From Devosia geojensis (GTDB lineage: Bacteria > Pseudomonadota > Alphaproteobacteria > Rhizobiales > Devosiaceae), in assembly GCF_000969415.1 (NCBI RefSeq), contig NZ_JZEX01000097.1:1-64000 (forward strand): a stretch of DNA of 64,000 bases, read 5' to 3'. A program made the position numbers and the translations under genes. Below are positions 30,198-39,017 of this stretch, piece by piece (the stretch's first letter is position 1; each line of letters begins with the position of its first letter). Below the pieces are notes generated by a model. That model was not told the DNA's origin. It saw only the letters and a program-made list of their open reading frames with translations, and ran no database searches.

Positions 30198-30235
30198 CGT
30201 TACATGTAACGTATGCCACACCACCGACATGTCAA
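30198..30235 (-). promoter_or_regulatory. Promoter and palindromic operator of the toxin-antitoxin operon
   Basis: On the minus strand a -35 TTGACA (30235-30230) and a -10 TACGTT (30213-30208) are spaced by 16 bases. A perfect 14-base palindrome CGTTACATGTAACG at 30198-30211 overlaps the -10. It ends 13 bases before the antitoxin start. Binding by the antitoxin or the toxin-antitoxin complex would block transcription. Confidence 0.75.
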
Positions 30236-30240
30236 CTCCA

Positions 30241-30272
30241 AAACGAAAATCCCCGGCCTTTCGACCGGGGAT
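30241..30272 (-). terminator. Rho-independent terminator of the NlpD-like gene
   Basis: The stem ATCCCCGG at 30249-30256 pairs with CCGGGGAT at 30265-30272. On the minus strand it is followed by TTTTCGTTT. It lies 31 bases after the NlpD-like stop and insulates the toxin-antitoxin operon. Confidence 0.82.
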
Positions 30273-30302
30273 CCCGCAATTCGCAAAAGAGTGCTCGGCC
30301 TT

Positions 30303-31613
30303 TTAGCCCGCCAGCATCGGCACCGGATCGACGGGCGTCGCGCCCCTGCGCAGTTCGAAGTGGAGCTGCGGACGGCTGACCGAGCCCGTCATGCCGGCGG
30401 CGCCGATGGTGTCGCCGCGGTTGATGACCGCGCCCCGGCTGACGCTGATCGACTGCAGGTGGGCATAGGCCGAGACGTACCCGTTGGGGTGGCGCACCAG
30501 CACGAGGTTGCCGTAGCCCTCAACGCCCGAGCCCGTGTAGATGACGGTGCCGTTCTCGGCGGCCTTGACCGCGGTGCCTTCCGGCACCTCGATGTTGATG
30601 CCCGTGCCCTTGGAACCGGCGAAGTCGGTGATGACGCGGCCGCTGACCGGCCAGCGGAACTTGTCGGCGCCCGACATGGCGGGCTCTCCGGCCGGCGCGG
30701 ACGCGACCTGCGTCGGCTGGGCGGGAGCAGTCGCCGCCGGGGCGGGCGTTGCGGCCGAGTTGAGGACGCTTGCATCGGAGACCGCCGCCGTCGACGGCTG
30801 GGCCGGCGTCGGGGTCACGATCGGGCTGGCGGTCGCCACCTCGGTCGTCGCAGCGGCGGGAGCCGGAGCGCGCGTGGCGAGGAGATCTGCCCGCCCCGGA
30901 ATGACGATCTTCTGGCCGACCACGATCCGATCCGGCGAGGAGAGCGCATTGGCCTGCACCAGCGCCTGCGTGGTCACGTCGTAACGGCGCGCGATGGTGT
31001 AGAGCGACTCTCCGCTCTGGATGGTGTGGGTATAGGTGCCACCCGGCGCGGTGGTGGCGCTGGGCGTGGCCGCCTGCGGAACCGAGCTGTTGACCGGGAG
31101 GGTCCCGAGATTGGAGGGCGGAGCGCCGAGGCTCGACGGAGTCGAACCGAGGGCGGACGGAGGGGCGCCGAGAGCAGCGGACTGAGGCTGGGCTGCGACC
31201 GGCGCAAGAGGCTGCTGTGCGGGCATGGCTTGCGGAAATCCCGTGTTGGATGAACTCAATGCTGGCAGGTCCTGGGTTGAGACGGACGGCGCGGCGCCCG
31301 CCCCGGTCGCGAATGGCGCCGAGGGCGCCATGGGAGCGGCAAATCCGGGTTGCACCATGCCGCCACCCCCACCCACATAGGCAGGCGGCAGGAACTGGCT
31401 CTCGGCCACCTGCATGGATGGTGCGCCGAGGCTCGATGGCATGGGCTGGCCCAGATTGCTTGGGGTGGACTGCGCACTCGAGCCGGTGGTCACCGGGTCG
31501 CCGAAGGTGCGGCTGCCGAGAGCGGTACACCCCGACAAGGTCACGGCGCCGACCATCAGACTGGCGATCGCCACGACGGTCTTGGACGTCCTACGGGATA
31601 CGCGGATACTCAT
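30303..31613 (-). CDS. LysM/M23 lipoprotein, NlpD/DipM-like amidase activator
   Basis: A 436-residue lipoprotein (lipobox LSGC near residue 29). A long Pro/Ala/Ser-rich linker follows, then LysM at about 190-235 (TYTHTIQSGESLYTIARRYD) and a C-terminal M23/LytM domain at about 315-432. The zinc site is degenerate: the first ligand region reads GTGINIEVPEGT where active enzymes have HxGxD, and the last reads RPQLHFEL with only one His. This points to an NlpD-type activator of septal amidases rather than an active endopeptidase. In related genomes this gene neighbours yajC/secDF; here a toxin-antitoxin module lies between. Confidence 0.88.
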   Translation of the reverse strand: MSIRVSRRTSKTVVAIASLMVGAVTLSGCTALGSRTFGDPVTTGSSAQSTPSNLGQPMPSSLGAPSMQVAESQFLPPAYVGGGGGMVQPGFAAPMAPSAPFATGAGAAPSVSTQDLPALSSSNTGFPQAMPAQQPLAPVAAQPQSAALGAPPSALGSTPSSLGAPPSNLGTLPVNSSVPQAATPSATTAPGGTYTHTIQSGESLYTIARRYDVTTQALVQANALSSPDRIVVGQKIVIPGRADLLATRAPAPAAATTEVATASPIVTPTPAQPSTAAVSDASVLNSAATPAPAATAPAQPTQVASAPAGEPAMSGADKFRWPVSGRVITDFAGSKGTGINIEVPEGTAVKAAENGTVIYTGSGVEGYGNLVLVRHPNGYVSAYAHLQSISVSRGAVINRGDTIGAAGMTGSVSRPQLHFELRRGATPVDPVPMLAG

Positions 31614-31772
31614 AAGCTCACTCGTACGCAGGTACTCAACACGAATGAGACACTAAACGCGTAAGGTAAAAGCGAACTTAAAACCGCCGCGATTTGAGCG
31701 AAATGGGCGGCGGGGGATTTCGAATTGGGTAAGGTTAAGGCGCGAACGCCTGCCGCCCGTGCTCGACAAGCT

Positions 31773-32198
31773 TCAGTCGATGCGCGCCAGGGTCTCTTCC
31801 AGATTGGCGAGGAACTGCTGCCATCCGGCCCTGGCGCCGCCGAAAGCCTGCTTCTGCTCCGGCCGGAAGCCTGCCTGCTCCACGCGCAGGCGGGTGCCCG
31901 TACCCGTCGGGGTCAGCGTGAAGGTCACCACGCTCTTGAGAGCATAGGCCGCGTCTTCGTGCGCGAAGTTCCAGGTGTAGGCGAGCGTCCTGTTCGGCTC
32001 GATGGTCAGAACCTCGCAGTCCAGCACGCCGCCCCACTCCCCGCGCAGATTGAAACGGTGGCCGACCTTCGGCTGAAAATCGTTCTTCATGAGCCACTCC
32101 TCCATGAGGTGCGGCTGCGTGAGGGCGCGCCAGATCTTTTCCGCCGGATGCGGGATCTCGCGCTCGACAACGGCGGAACGCGTCTCGGCCTCGGTCAT
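31773..32198 (-). CDS. SRPBCC/AHSA1 domain protein
   Basis: A 141-residue START-like (AHSA1) protein: VVEREIPHPAEKIWRALTQP then HLMEEWLM, YTWNF and TRLRVEQAGF. The fold binds hydrophobic ligands; function is unknown. It is the last gene of an ArsR-led cluster (33765 to 31773), and the ArsR plus SRPBCC arrangement is common in Hyphomicrobiales, where the regulator often controls the SRPBCC gene. Confidence 0.9.
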   Translation of the reverse strand: MTEAETRSAVVEREIPHPAEKIWRALTQPHLMEEWLMKNDFQPKVGHRFNLRGEWGGVLDCEVLTIEPNRTLAYTWNFAHEDAAYALKSVVTFTLTPTGTGTRLRVEQAGFRPEQKQAFGGARAGWQQFLANLEETLARID

Positions 32199-32231
32199 GG
32201 ACTTCTGCTCCCCTGCGGTATCTGGTGGCGG

Positions 32232-32615
32232 CTACGCCGACGTATTCAGCGCCACGGCGGCGCGAACGAGCGCCTTGAACGCGTCCTCGTCGATCGCCTC
32301 GCCCTCGCGGAAATCGATGGCACGCCTGGTGTTACCCTCGAGGCTGGAATTGAAGAGGCCGGACGGATCCTCGAGCGCCGCGCCCCTGGCGAAGGTCGTC
32401 TTTACGACGCTCTTGTACGTCTCGCCGGTGCAGATGAGACCGTCGTGCGACCATACGGGCTTACCCCATTTCCACTCCTCGACGACGTCGGGATCGGCCT
32501 GCCTGATGAGGCTGCGGAGCCTGGCGAGCGTCTGGCCGCGCCAATCCTCCAACTCTGCGATCCTTGCGTCGATAAGTTCGGAGGCCGGGCCTGCTGCCTT
32601 GTCCATCTTTCCCAT
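32232..32615 (-). CDS. DUF1801 protein (first of two paralogues)
   Basis: A 127-residue DUF1801-like protein. Features are LIDARIAELEDWRGQTLARL, then DPDVVEEWKWGKPVWSHDGLI, KSVVKTTFARGAAL, and FREGEAIDEDAFKALVRAAV. The start MGKMDKAAG is chosen as typical; an 18-codon extension lacks support. DUF1801 proteins have a small frataxin-like alpha/beta fold of unknown function. It lies between another DUF1801 gene and the SRPBCC gene. Confidence 0.82.
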   Translation of the reverse strand: MGKMDKAAGPASELIDARIAELEDWRGQTLARLRSLIRQADPDVVEEWKWGKPVWSHDGLICTGETYKSVVKTTFARGAALEDPSGLFNSSLEGNTRRAIDFREGEAIDEDAFKALVRAAVALNTSA

Positions 32616-32669
32616 TTCCAACCTCTTGCGTATCTGCGCCTTCGGTGCGGACCGGCCGCCCGAACGCAC

Positions 32670-33140
32670 CTACAGCCGCTCGCCCGGCAGTTTGCTGGCC
32701 TGCTTCACCCAGTCGGCGAACTGCGCTTCGTCAAGCGGCTCGTCCTCGAAGATGTGGAGATAGCGCACCTTCTCGTATTTGGACGTGACGGGCGGCATGG
32801 GCTCCAGAGACGAACCATCGAAGAACGTGACCTTTATGTACTTGGTCATGCAGTGATAGGAGAGGAACCAGACAGGGTTCTCGACGCCGTAGAACGGCGT
32901 GTTCCATTTGACCGCCTTTTCGACGCCCGGAACCACGAGCTCGATGATCGCGTCCATGCGCCGCCCGATGTCGCTCTTCCACCCCGGCATGGCCGCAATA
33001 TAGGCCTGCACCGGCGCGTCGCCGTCCCCCTTCGGGATCTGGGGATTGCCGCCCGAGAGGAGAACGGGCTCCCCGGTCGGCGCCTTCCATTCGGCCTGCT
33101 TTGCGGGCGTCTTCGACTTCTTTGCTGCTGCGGCCATCAT
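32670..33140 (-). CDS. DUF1801 protein (second of two paralogues)
   Basis: A 156-residue DUF1801 protein with a Lys-rich N-terminus (MMAAAAKKSKTPAKQAEWKA). Family segments are YIAAMPGWKSDIGRRMDAII, VKWNTPFYGVENPVWFLSYH and KYIKVTFFDGSSLEP. It starts 6 bases after the small membrane protein gene, so the two are co-transcribed. Function is unknown. Confidence 0.85.
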   Translation of the reverse strand: MMAAAAKKSKTPAKQAEWKAPTGEPVLLSGGNPQIPKGDGDAPVQAYIAAMPGWKSDIGRRMDAIIELVVPGVEKAVKWNTPFYGVENPVWFLSYHCMTKYIKVTFFDGSSLEPMPPVTSKYEKVRYLHIFEDEPLDEAQFADWVKQASKLPGERL

Positions 33141-33146
33141 CCGCTC

Positions 33147-33365
33147 CTATTCGCCGGCGCGGCTCGCGCGCCATTTGAGAGCATAGGGAAGCACGAACAT
33201 ATAGAGACCCGTCAACAGCAACAGGGCAAGCGGCAGCAGCGGCACGTAGGAGATCCAGACGACGGGATCCTCCTGCGACAGGGCGATGAACGTGACGATG
33301 ACGGTCACGGTGAAGGCGATGGCCAGCCAGCGGTGAATCTGCCGTATCCACTTGTTCCAGTTCAT
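33147..33365 (-). CDS. Small two-span membrane protein
   Basis: A 72-residue protein with two hydrophobic helices, about residues 13-30 (LAIAFTVTVIVTFIALS) and 37-60 (WISYVPLLPLALLLLTGLYM). The N-terminus MNWNKWIRQIHRW resembles small PepSY-associated-like membrane proteins. It is the second gene of the ArsR-led operon, 70 bases after the regulator and 6 before a DUF1801 gene. Function is unknown. Confidence 0.8.
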   Translation of the reverse strand: MNWNKWIRQIHRWLAIAFTVTVIVTFIALSQEDPVVWISYVPLLPLALLLLTGLYMFVLPYALKWRASRAGE

Positions 33366-33435
33366 TTGCGTCTCCTTGGGCCGGGGACCGGAGCGGAGCG
33401 ATCGCCCGCGCTTACGCCGGCCGGGCCGGTTTCGT

Positions 33436-33765
33436 TCATTGGTCCATTCTCTTCAGCAGGTCCTCGAGGTCGTCGAACCGGCTCTGCCAAAACCCCGCCA
33501 TCTCGCTCGTCCAATCGACGAGCGGAGCCAGGGCACCGAGTTGGGCGCTGTAATGCGTCTGCCGTCCCTCGTGACGGTCGCGCACGAGCCCCGCCTCCTT
33601 GAGCACCTTGAGGTGCTTCGAGACGACCGGCTGCGAGACCCCTGCCCGCGACGTCAGCGCCCCGACCGTCTTTTCCCCCTCACGGCACAGGCGCTCGAAG
33701 AGAGCCCGCCGCGTCGGGTCAGCCAAAGTCCTGAAGAGCACGTCGGGCGCGTTCGACATTTCCAA
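33436..33765 (-). CDS. ArsR-family winged-helix repressor
   Basis: A 109-residue regulator: LFRTLADPTRRALFERLCRE then VGALTSRAGVSQPVVSKHLKVLKEAGLV is the helix-turn-helix. There is no ELCVCDL metal motif, so it belongs to the non-metal group often paired with SRPBCC proteins. It heads a five-gene operon (membrane protein, two DUF1801 proteins, SRPBCC) that it probably autoregulates. A second ATG two codons inside is an alternative start. Confidence 0.92.
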   Translation of the reverse strand: MEMSNAPDVLFRTLADPTRRALFERLCREGEKTVGALTSRAGVSQPVVSKHLKVLKEAGLVRDRHEGRQTHYSAQLGALAPLVDWTSEMAGFWQSRFDDLEDLLKRMDQ

Positions 33766-33927
33766 ACCGATACCCCGCTGGCTATGAGTAAACGTATAGC
33801 CGGAGAGCTATGCATCGGTCAAGACGAAAATAAGCATGCTCCCAGCGCTGGGGAATTCTCACGCTTCATATGAGCGCGTAAACAGCCCTTACTCCGAAAA
33901 TCGGATAGTTGATCAGCTATGCAATGC

Positions 33928-34839
33928 CTAGTTCAGGCGCAGGAACGACGACGGCTCCTGAGGGCCCTGCGCAGTGATCACGTCACGGCCGAACACACCC
34001 TGCGGCTTGGCCGTCAGCCGCACCACCGAATAGCCGCGCCTGTCGAGTTCGGCGAGAAAATCGGGGAGCATGGCGACGGTTCGCGCATGGATATCGTGGA
34101 AGAGGATGATGCCGCTGCCGCGCGCATCGAGCCGCGCCAGCGTGCGCTCCATTACCCTGGCCGGCGTCTCGGAGAAATAGTCCTTGCTGTCGATATCGAC
34201 GTCGAGCACGACGACGTTCGATTGCGTGAGGCTCGTGCGCAGAAAGCCGGTCTGCGCGAGGTATGGGAAGCGGAAGAACGGCGACGGCGCACGTCCCAGC
34301 GCCTTTGCCACCGCCTCCTCGCCCGCCGCGATCTCGGCCATCGCCTCGGCATTGCTCAACTGCGAGAGATCGGCATGGTCGTAAGTGTGCGTGCCGATGG
34401 TGTGACCGCGCTGCGCGACGAGACGCACGAGGTCCGGATGCCGTTCGGCGGACGTGCCGAGCATCATGAACGTCGCGCCGATCCCGAAGGTGTCGAGGGT
34501 ATCCAAAATGGCCTCCGTCTTGCCGGGACGCGGGCCGTCATCGAAGGTGAGGATCACCTCGCCCGGCACGAGCGCGATCTCGCTGGCCGAGGCGACCGAC
34601 AGGGTACGTCCGGCGAGCGTGCTGTGCGTGAAGACCTTGGGAGGCATGGGTTGCATTCCGGGAACCCTCGGTGGCGTCACGCCGATGCTAGCTGTGGCAA
34701 GCGTTGCGTCAATCGGCTGGTAGGCCCTGAGCGGCGGCGCTGCCGCCAGTTCCAGATCGCGCTGTTCGGGAGCCTTGGCGCACCCTCCCGCAATCATCGC
34801 CAAAACCGACAACGCAACCGCAAGACGCGCACAGGACAC
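33928..34839 (-). CDS. Polysaccharide deacetylase lipoprotein (NodB domain)
   Basis: A 303-residue CE4 deacetylase. The N-terminus has a lipobox (AGGC at about 17-20), so it is likely lipid-anchored in the periplasm. The NodB domain has TFDDGP (motif 1), HTIGTHTYDHADLSQL (metal His pair), FFRFPYL (motif 3) and GIILFHDIHARTV (motif 5). It probably removes acetyl groups from peptidoglycan or another glycan. It stands alone between the ArsR operon and the UPF0178 gene. Confidence 0.92.
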   Translation of the reverse strand: MSCARLAVALSVLAMIAGGCAKAPEQRDLELAAAPPLRAYQPIDATLATASIGVTPPRVPGMQPMPPKVFTHSTLAGRTLSVASASEIALVPGEVILTFDDGPRPGKTEAILDTLDTFGIGATFMMLGTSAERHPDLVRLVAQRGHTIGTHTYDHADLSQLSNAEAMAEIAAGEEAVAKALGRAPSPFFRFPYLAQTGFLRTSLTQSNVVVLDVDIDSKDYFSETPARVMERTLARLDARGSGIILFHDIHARTVAMLPDFLAELDRRGYSVVRLTAKPQGVFGRDVITAQGPQEPSSFLRLN

Positions 34840-34889
34840 CGGGAGGACTCGCTCTCAAGAAAGGGCGTGTCCACATTTTGCGATTATGG

Positions 34890-35384
34890 TTAATAATCGG
34901 TTCGCCGCGCCTGCTGCGCGTGCGATTTCGCCTGCCGCGCCATGAGGTCCAGCGCACCCAGGAACGCAGACCTGTCCCGCGCCGAGAACGAGGGATTGAA
35001 CCCCCTGATCTCGCCGGTTTCGCGCAGGTGCTGCTTGAGATCGCGCATCGCCAGCGCCATGCCGATGGAGGCGGGCGTGAACGGCTTGCCCGTCGGCGCC
35101 AGCACCAGAGCGCCCTTGTCCAGCGCCCTGCCGGCAAGCGGGATATCGGCTGTGACCACGATGTCGCCGGCCCGCGCCTCGGCGACGATCCAGTCGTCCG
35201 CCGCATCGGCGCCCTGCGGCACCGTCACCACCCGCACCATCGGATCGCGCGAGGGACGGATGCCGCCATTGGACACCATCACGACCATCAGCCCGTGCCG
35301 GCCGGCGACGCGGATCGTTTCTTCGCGGACCGGGCAGGCGTCGGCATCGACATAGACGATCGGCAGGCGCTCCGGCTCATCCAT
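34890..35384 (-). CDS. YaiI/YqxD (UPF0178) family protein
   Basis: A 164-residue PIN-like protein: IVYVDADACPVREETIRVAG at the N-terminus, then DAADDWIVAEARAGDIVVTADIPLAG and LDLMARQAKS. UPF0178 resembles PIN nucleases by its Asp pattern (DADACP, ADDWI, TADIPL), but activity is not established. It overlaps the preceding ATPase gene by 8 bases, so the two are coupled. Confidence 0.92.
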   Translation of the reverse strand: MDEPERLPIVYVDADACPVREETIRVAGRHGLMVVMVSNGGIRPSRDPMVRVVTVPQGADAADDWIVAEARAGDIVVTADIPLAGRALDKGALVLAPTGKPFTPASIGMALAMRDLKQHLRETGEIRGFNPSFSARDRSAFLGALDLMARQAKSHAQQARRTDY

Positions 35385-35928
35385 ACGTCACATGCTCGAC
35401 GAGAAAGGCGAGCCGTTCGGCAACCGGCACGCATGGCAGCTCCACAAGGTCGTATCCTGCCTCGTCGTAGCCGGCTCCGATCGCTTCATAGGTGCGCACC
35501 GCCTCGTTCCAATCCTGCTTGCGTTCCGTATCGTTGGCATAGATCTCGCGCCAGGGCGGCGCAATGAACACCTTGCGGTTATAGCGGAAGAGCTCGGCCG
35601 CCTTGCGGAAATGATCGCGCCGGACAAGATCGCAGAGGCGCGCATAGCCGAGAAGATCGGGCACGCCCCGGTCGAAGAAGGTCACCCGCCCCGTCTCCGC
35701 ATGAACCCGGTGATTCTGCATCTCCCTGTCGAGCATCAGCTCGGCATAGGTCGCCCGGTCCGCCCAATGAACGGCCGTGCCGCCGATGGCGACCTGCAGT
35801 TGCAGGATCGCCCGCCCTGCCTCGGGAACCGTGATGTATCCAGCTGCCGCCGCCGCAGCGAGCAGGGTCGATTTACCCGACCCCGGCCCACCGGTGACGA
35901 TGAACAGCCTCTCGCCGGCATGAATCAT
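35377..35928 (-). CDS. P-loop ATPase/kinase-like protein
   Basis: A 183-residue AAA-type P-loop protein. Walker A is VTGGPGSGKSTLLAAAA at the N-terminus; VTFFDRGVPDLLGYARL is a Walker B-like strand. The region NRKVFIAPPWREIYANDTER matches small NTPases annotated as predicted ATPases or toxin zeta-like kinases. The start MIHAGERLF is the only suitable Met before the P-loop. It overlaps the UPF0178 gene by 8 bases and lies next to tRNA-Thr. Confidence 0.85.
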   Translation of the reverse strand: MIHAGERLFIVTGGPGSGKSTLLAAAAAAGYITVPEAGRAILQLQVAIGGTAVHWADRATYAELMLDREMQNHRVHAETGRVTFFDRGVPDLLGYARLCDLVRRDHFRKAAELFRYNRKVFIAPPWREIYANDTERKQDWNEAVRTYEAIGAGYDEAGYDLVELPCVPVAERLAFLVEHVTYG

Positions 35929-35987
35929 GCTCAAGGCCTTTCCTAGCAATGTTGGGGAAATTCCGCGCGCCAAATAGCGCGGATGTC

Positions 35988-36063
<76 letters not shown>

Positions 36064-36337
36064 TCGCCCTGCTGGCTAACATTGGTCGGTCTGCGGGGCA
36101 AGGCCTTGTGGGATTCACCGTTCCCGCCTTTTTTGCCTGGACCCGGCCGCAATCCTCTTGCCCGAAGGGCCGAGACCGGCCACAACGCTTGTGGAACGCC
36201 TGTTTGGGGCGGCGGTTCGTGTTTTTGGGGGTATTGAAGAGCATGCCGCAGGCAGGCACGCGGATTGCCCCGGCTCTTGCCGGCCTGGTGCTTGATAGCG
36301 CCGCCACGGCGCGCGCCGGACGCGGGATACTCGCCCG

Positions 36338-37141
36338 ATGATTGCCGTGCTCGGCAGATTCTTCGGCGGGGGCGGCCAGCCGGCTCCCCCGCCTCAACCC
36401 CGCCAGCGCCTCGCGAGCGCGAGCTGGCCGGCGGTCGTTTACGCCATCGGCGACGTGCATGGCTGCCTCGCGCAATTGCGCCTGCTGCATGACAGGATTT
36501 TCGAGGATGCCCGCGGCATCGAGGGCGACAAGCTCATTGTCTGCCTGGGGGACTACGTCGATCGTGGCCCGGATTCATCGGGCGTGCTGGACTATCTCGG
36601 CAAGCCCCTGCCGCAGGACTTCCGTCGCATCTGCCTTGCCGGCAATCACGAGGTGATGATGCTGTCGTTCCTCGACAACCCCGTGCCGGAATCGTCCTGG
36701 CTCCAGTACGGCGGCGTCGAGACGCTCGCTTCCTACGGCATCGATGTGAACCGGTTCGTCACCCGCACGGCGCGCGAACGCCTGGCGTTGCTCGAAAGCC
36801 ATGTCCCGGGCGAGCATGTGGCGTGGATGCGCAGCCTGCCGGCGGCACTGGTGCTGCCGCGCACGTGCTTCGTCCATGCGGGCCTGCGGCCCGGGCTGCC
36901 GCTCGCCGAGCAATCCGAGGACGACCTCCTCTGGATCCGCGACGAGTTCTTCGACGGCGAAGCCGACCTCGACACTTTCGTCGTCCACGGCCACACTCCC
37001 TCCTCGCGGCCTGTGGTGACCGAAAAGCGCGTCTGCGTCGATACCGCCGCCTTTGCTACCGGCACCCTGACGGCGCTGCGCCTGACCGAGGACGGACAGG
37101 CCCAGTTCATCTACGCCACCGCCGCCGAGACCGGCACCTAG
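36338..37141 (+). CDS. PPP-type metallophosphoesterase (Ser/Thr phosphatase-like)
   Basis: A 267-residue calcineurin-like phosphoesterase of the PPP group. Metal motifs are YAIGDVHGCLAQL, VCLGDYVDRGPDSSG, LAGNHEVMM, and later CFVHAGLRPGLP and VVHGHTPSSRPV. Such enzymes dephosphorylate Ser/Thr/Tyr residues or dinucleoside polyphosphates. The gene ends 23 bases before the Wzz/BY-kinase gene, which suggests co-transcription and a possible role as the counter-enzyme; that link is inference. An upstream overlapping frame was rejected as a shadow. Confidence 0.9.
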   Translation: MIAVLGRFFGGGGQPAPPPQPRQRLASASWPAVVYAIGDVHGCLAQLRLLHDRIFEDARGIEGDKLIVCLGDYVDRGPDSSGVLDYLGKPLPQDFRRICLAGNHEVMMLSFLDNPVPESSWLQYGGVETLASYGIDVNRFVTRTARERLALLESHVPGEHVAWMRSLPAALVLPRTCFVHAGLRPGLPLAEQSEDDLLWIRDEFFDGEADLDTFVVHGHTPSSRPVVTEKRVCVDTAAFATGTLTALRLTEDGQAQFIYATAAETGT

Positions 37142-37164
37142 AGCATATCTCCTCCGAGGCCCCC

Positions 37165-39003
37165 ATGGACGACAGCGAGATCGATATCCGCGGCATTCTG
37201 GGGTTCCTGAGACGGCGGTTGCGGCTGATCGCGCTGACGTTCCTGGTGGTCGTGGGCGCTGCCGGCATCGTCGCCTTCACGCTGACGCCGATCTATTCGG
37301 CCGCCGCTCTCATCCTCGTCGACCCCAGCCACAAGAATCTCCTGCAACCCGAAGCGCAGCTCAACGCGACATCGGCCGACAATGCCCGCATCGACAGCGA
37401 GGTCGAAATCCTGCGCTCCGACAGCATCCTGTTGAAGGTCATCGCTTCGCAGAACCTGCTCTTAAACGAGGAATTCGGCGCCTCCGCCGGCTTGCGAACG
37501 CGCCTCATGAACCTGCTGCGCCTCGGCGAACCGCCCCGGCCGAGCGAAGAGGACATACTCAACGCAACCCTCGGCAAGCTGCGTGACGCCTTCTCGGTCC
37601 AGCGCCGGGGCATGACCTACCTCATCGCCGTGCAGGCGCGCTCACAGGACCCGGAGATGGCGGCCCGCCTCGCCAATGCGATTGCCGGCGCCTATATCGA
37701 GGATCAGCTCTCCGCCAAGATCGCGAGCACGCAGGCCTCTCGTGACATCCTGCAATCGCGCATCATCGAGGCACGCGACGCGATCGCCGCGTCCAAAGGC
37801 GCCCTCGATGCTTTCGTCGAAACCCACATCCAGCCGGTCCCCGAAGCGCGCCGCGAGGCGATCGAGCCCCAGCTTCCGGGACTGGAGGAAACGTCGCCCA
37901 CGGCTTTGGATCTGCGTCGGGACGTACTGGGTTCCGCGCTCCCCGCCGGGACGCTTGCCGAACTCTACGCGTTGCAGCAGAACGCCGAGATCGCCCGCAG
38001 CCAGTACCAGCAGCTGTTATCGCGCTCCCGGAACCTCGAGGCGCAGATCAACCTGCAGATCGCCGACAGCCGCATCGTCTCGCCCGCGCTCGCCCCGCAA
38101 CTGCCGTCCTTCCCCAACAAGACGCTGATCCTGGCGCTGGCCGCTCTGGGCGCGCTCGGGTTCGGCGTCGCGCTGGCGTTCCTTTACGAGAACCTCATCG
38201 GGGGCTTCACCACCGAGGCGCAGATGGAGTCGGTGCTGAGGTTCCGCGTCGCCTCGGCCGTCCCGCGCGCCAAACCGCAGCCGGAAGGCGGCCCGTCCGA
38301 TCTGATGGTCAACGCGCCGCTCTCGGCCTTCGCCGAGGCGATCCGGCGTATCCGCACCGTCGTCGACCAGCAGGCGCGCGCGGGAGCCGCTCCGGCTGGC
38401 GAAGGCGGGCGGGTGATCATGGTGTCCTCGACCGCGCCCGGCGAGGGCAAGTCGACGCTTTCACTGGCGCTCGCCCGCTCCTATGCGCTTTCGGGCCGGC
38501 GCACGCTCCTCATCGATTGCGACCTGCGCAAGCCCAGCATCCACCGCCAGCTCGGCATAGAGCCGTCGCACGGGCTGCACGACTACCTCAGCCCCTCGGG
38601 CTCCGGGCCGATGGACCTCATCTCCGTCGTCTCCAGGGACCAACTGACCGACGCGACAGTGATCGTCGGCGCCCGCAAGAGCGACGTTCCGACCGACCAA
38701 CTCCTCGCCGGCGCCTCCTTCGGCAAGCTGATCGAGGCTGCCCGGTCGAGTTTCGAGATCATCATCCTCGACACCCCGCCCATCGACCCGATCGTCGACG
38801 GCCTCTACGTGGCGCCCTTCGCCGACAGCATCGTCTTCGTGACCAAATGGGCCTCGACCGCACAGAACGACACCCGCAAGGCCATCGAAAGCCTTACCCA
38901 GGCCAAGCGGCCCGAAACGCCCATCGTCACCGCCCTCAACCAGCAGGACGAACCGAAGACGGCTTACTACCGCAAGTATGGCGGGTACTATCAGGAGGCT
39001 TAG
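37165..39003 (+). CDS. Wzz/BY-kinase polysaccharide co-polymerase (ExoP/GumC-like)
   Basis: A 612-residue inner-membrane protein that controls chain length and export of surface polysaccharide. The Wzz domain lies at about 5-100, with TM1 at 20-42 (LIALTFLVVVGAAGIVAF) and a coiled periplasmic region to about 300. TM2 is near 315-340 after the Pro-rich PQLPSFP. The C-terminal BY-kinase has Walker A STAPGEGKSTL, Walker A' TLLIDCDLRKPS and Walker B IIILDTPPI. A Tyr-rich tail (TAYYRKYGGYYQEA) is the expected autophosphorylation cluster. The ATG at 37165 follows GAGG. No flippase or polymerase gene is in this window. Confidence 0.93.
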   Translation: MDDSEIDIRGILGFLRRRLRLIALTFLVVVGAAGIVAFTLTPIYSAAALILVDPSHKNLLQPEAQLNATSADNARIDSEVEILRSDSILLKVIASQNLLLNEEFGASAGLRTRLMNLLRLGEPPRPSEEDILNATLGKLRDAFSVQRRGMTYLIAVQARSQDPEMAARLANAIAGAYIEDQLSAKIASTQASRDILQSRIIEARDAIAASKGALDAFVETHIQPVPEARREAIEPQLPGLEETSPTALDLRRDVLGSALPAGTLAELYALQQNAEIARSQYQQLLSRSRNLEAQINLQIADSRIVSPALAPQLPSFPNKTLILALAALGALGFGVALAFLYENLIGGFTTEAQMESVLRFRVASAVPRAKPQPEGGPSDLMVNAPLSAFAEAIRRIRTVVDQQARAGAAPAGEGGRVIMVSSTAPGEGKSTLSLALARSYALSGRRTLLIDCDLRKPSIHRQLGIEPSHGLHDYLSPSGSGPMDLISVVSRDQLTDATVIVGARKSDVPTDQLLAGASFGKLIEAARSSFEIIILDTPPIDPIVDGLYVAPFADSIVFVTKWASTAQNDTRKAIESLTQAKRPETPIVTALNQQDEPKTAYYRKYGGYYQEA

Positions 39004-39017
39004 GATAGCCCCACGGG

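Noticed and set aside
36823..37164. In-frame 5' extension of the Wzz/BY-kinase gene
   Set aside because: It runs inside the phosphatase gene; the ATG at 37165 has a ribosome site and the normal Wzz N-terminus.
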